64,000 nt of DNA from Heligmosomoides polygyrus polygyrus. Lineage: Eukaryota; Nematoda; Chromadorea; Rhabditida; Heligmosomidae. The position numbers were made by a program, and so were the translations under genes. The DNA is taken from NCBI GenBank assembly GCA_947396885.1, contig OX377201.1, positions 30,543,923-30,607,922 on the forward strand, read 5' to 3'. Under the pieces are notes generated by a model that had not been told where the DNA came from, searched no databases, and saw only the letters and a list, made by a program, of their open reading frames with translations. Below are positions 62,405 to 64,000 of the stretch, one piece after another (position 1 is the first letter of the stretch; every line of letters begins with the position of its first letter).

Positions 62405-63640
62405 TCAGCCGCACAGCCAGGGCACATGATTGGTTGCCGCAAATACGGTAGGAGCAACGGCGCGTTCCCGCTCCCGGCTGCACTCCTGCGGTGTGTCTTC
62501 GCTATATATACCTCAAACTCTTCGATTTCTTCACTCTACAAGAAGGCATCAAATAAACAACTCCAGAAAGATTGCGCTTTTTTCGTCTTTTGCGTTAGCG
62601 GAAAGTTACGCGTAGGCGCACCCAGAAGGTACAACTCACGTATGGCATAACTGGCCATCTCTGTCGCTACCGATCGGACCCGCACGCGAGAGGGACAAGC
62701 TACGCCATCGTTGGCGGCCGCTCGCCCGGTAAAATTGAGCAATCGCGCTGGGACCCGAGCATGGGAGCATAGACCCTGCCCCATGTGACTGGCCGAACAC
62801 CTTATGCAATTCCCATACTGGGCGGCCCTGGACACATGCCCGGAAGGTGCCCTAATAATATAAAGAATAGATGCATTAAGAAAAAGGACGGCGTCAGTCA
62901 ATCCGTTTCGGACACGCCACGCATTCTAGCAGACGATTCCTACCATCTCAGAACGACTGTAGGTGAAATTTATGCGCGGTCTTCTCCTTCGACAGTTCTG
63001 TAACCGGGCGCATTGTCTACATAGTCTGCCAACCACCATCGAGGGCACGACAGATCTGCTGGTAGCCGCAGATTATCTCGCGGTATAGCATCCTTAATAA
63101 GCGTGACTATTCCAGCCTAATGTTCCGAATCGACAACATTTTGTTACACTCCGCCATCCCGGAACTCATCTAGCAGAGGTTGCAACCTTATGGGCGCTGA
63201 TCCAGGTGGGAAGTGTCGCATGTGCCGGGTGCGAATCCAGCCAGAGGTTGCAGTCTAACTCAATGCATGCTGCTAGCAAACAAACGAATAGCCCATTTTG
63301 ACACTACATAGTTAAGAAATATTGAACAGGAAGAAAGAGAAAGACCTGCACCGAGGATGAGGCGATCCTGTGGCTGTTCATCGAAGAAATACGTAAGGAT
63401 TTTTTTTAAGACACGGATCCTATCCGCTCGGACGGTGCTACCTAACCCGCACATCAGCCTCGCCATTTCAATACATGTAGAAAAGTTGACAAAATAAACG
63501 TAAGAGAATATAAAAACAAAATAAATAAAATAATTTAGCAGAATGAACGCACAAGAACATTTACCATGTGATGGATGGGACGAAATGGTGCGGCAGTGGT
63601 AGAATATATGGGAAGCTAATGCCAATCAAACATAGAAGGA
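62405..63640. other. Stretch without recognised content
   Basis: No gene, RNA or transposon could be assigned. Short open frames on both strands only; the longest are 121 codons (62901-62536 and 63625-63260, both minus) and match nothing I recognise. Confidence 0.35.
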
Positions 63641-63644
63641 AAAA

Positions 63645-64000
63645 CAGGTCTCTGTTTCGGTTTACGTAACGCTGATGCTGAGCGTATCCTCGAGTACTCG
63701 GAGTCGCACGACCTCACCATCGTGAACATCAGATTCAAAATCCCATCAGAAAACAGAAAACGTGAATCCCACCTTATCTCATTCTACAGCGGAAATTCTA
63801 AAACGCACATCGACTTTGTCCGTGTGCGAAATCGTGATCAATGGCTTGTCACGGACGCGAAGGTCGTGCCGTATGAAACGGTCGCCACCGCCCACTGATC
63901 TGCACTATGGAGATCACACCAGCGATGTTTAAGCAGGTCGAACGGAGCGGTCCGCCAAGGATCAGGTGGTGGCGTCTGAAAGAAATGAAGCAGCTATGAC
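63645..64000 (+). mobile_element. RTE-type LINE, endonuclease C-terminus and linker (3' cut by window)
   Basis: Plus-strand translation GLRNADAERILEYSESHDLT, then SHLISFYSGNSKTHIDFVRV, then DQWLVTDAKVVPYETVATAH is the C-terminal half of the APE-type endonuclease of an RTE element. It includes the SGNSKTHIDFVRV segment around the conserved Asp. After one stop, FKQVERSGPPRIRWWRLKEM leads towards the reverse transcriptase, which lies beyond the window. The upstream endonuclease half is absent. Confidence 0.85.

Overview
This is nuclear DNA from a nematode, most likely a clade V strongylid (hookworm-like) worm. The evidence is three intron-containing genes on the + strand with TTTCAG-type acceptors and many 52-75 bp introns, in a background packed with mariner/maT/Tc5-like DNA transposons, RTE and CR1/Jockey-like LINE fragments, tRNA-derived SINEs and foldback MITEs. 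The species cannot be fixed from the sequence alone.

Layout. (1) 3782-23649: fifteen coding exons, phase-consistent throughout, for the C-terminal 722 residues of a PDZD8-like ER contact-site protein (C2-like region, C1 zinc finger, C-terminal helical/coiled-coil region). Earlier exons lie left of the window. The long introns carry transposons. The 3' UTR probably ends after an AATAAA at 24537. (2) 24.6-29.3 kb: intergenic, with SINEs, a maT-type transposon and a 0.94-kb repeat. (3) 29334-37616: seven exons of a complete 312-residue SLC35B4-like nucleotide-sugar transporter. (4) 37.6-49.7 kb: intergenic, with a 1261-bp mariner, a CR1-like LINE and several SINEs. (5) 49696-54131: the first three coding exons visible of a GDP-mannose 4,6-dehydratase (GMDS) gene. 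Its remaining exons were not found in the following 9.9 kb, so they lie beyond the window. (6) 54.1-64 kb: probable GMDS intron, with foldback elements, a mariner with a nested MITE, a Tc5-like transposon with ~340-bp inverted repeats, and the endonuclease end of an RTE element.

The genes: PDZD8 proteins act in lipid transfer at ER contact sites. SLC35B4 and GMDS both belong to nucleotide-sugar supply (UDP-sugar import into the secretory pathway and GDP-fucose synthesis), but nothing here shows co-regulation. Their spacing and the long intergenic repeats argue against an operon.

The most unusual signal is shared architecture: three transposons from three different transposase lineages (mariner, DD37D maT, Tc5-like) each carry the 3' end of the transposase gene, stop codon included or nearly so, as outward-facing inverted copies at both ends, with the 5' end of the element missing. 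This suggests one repair process repeatedly turning autonomous transposons into ~0.9-kb foldback elements.
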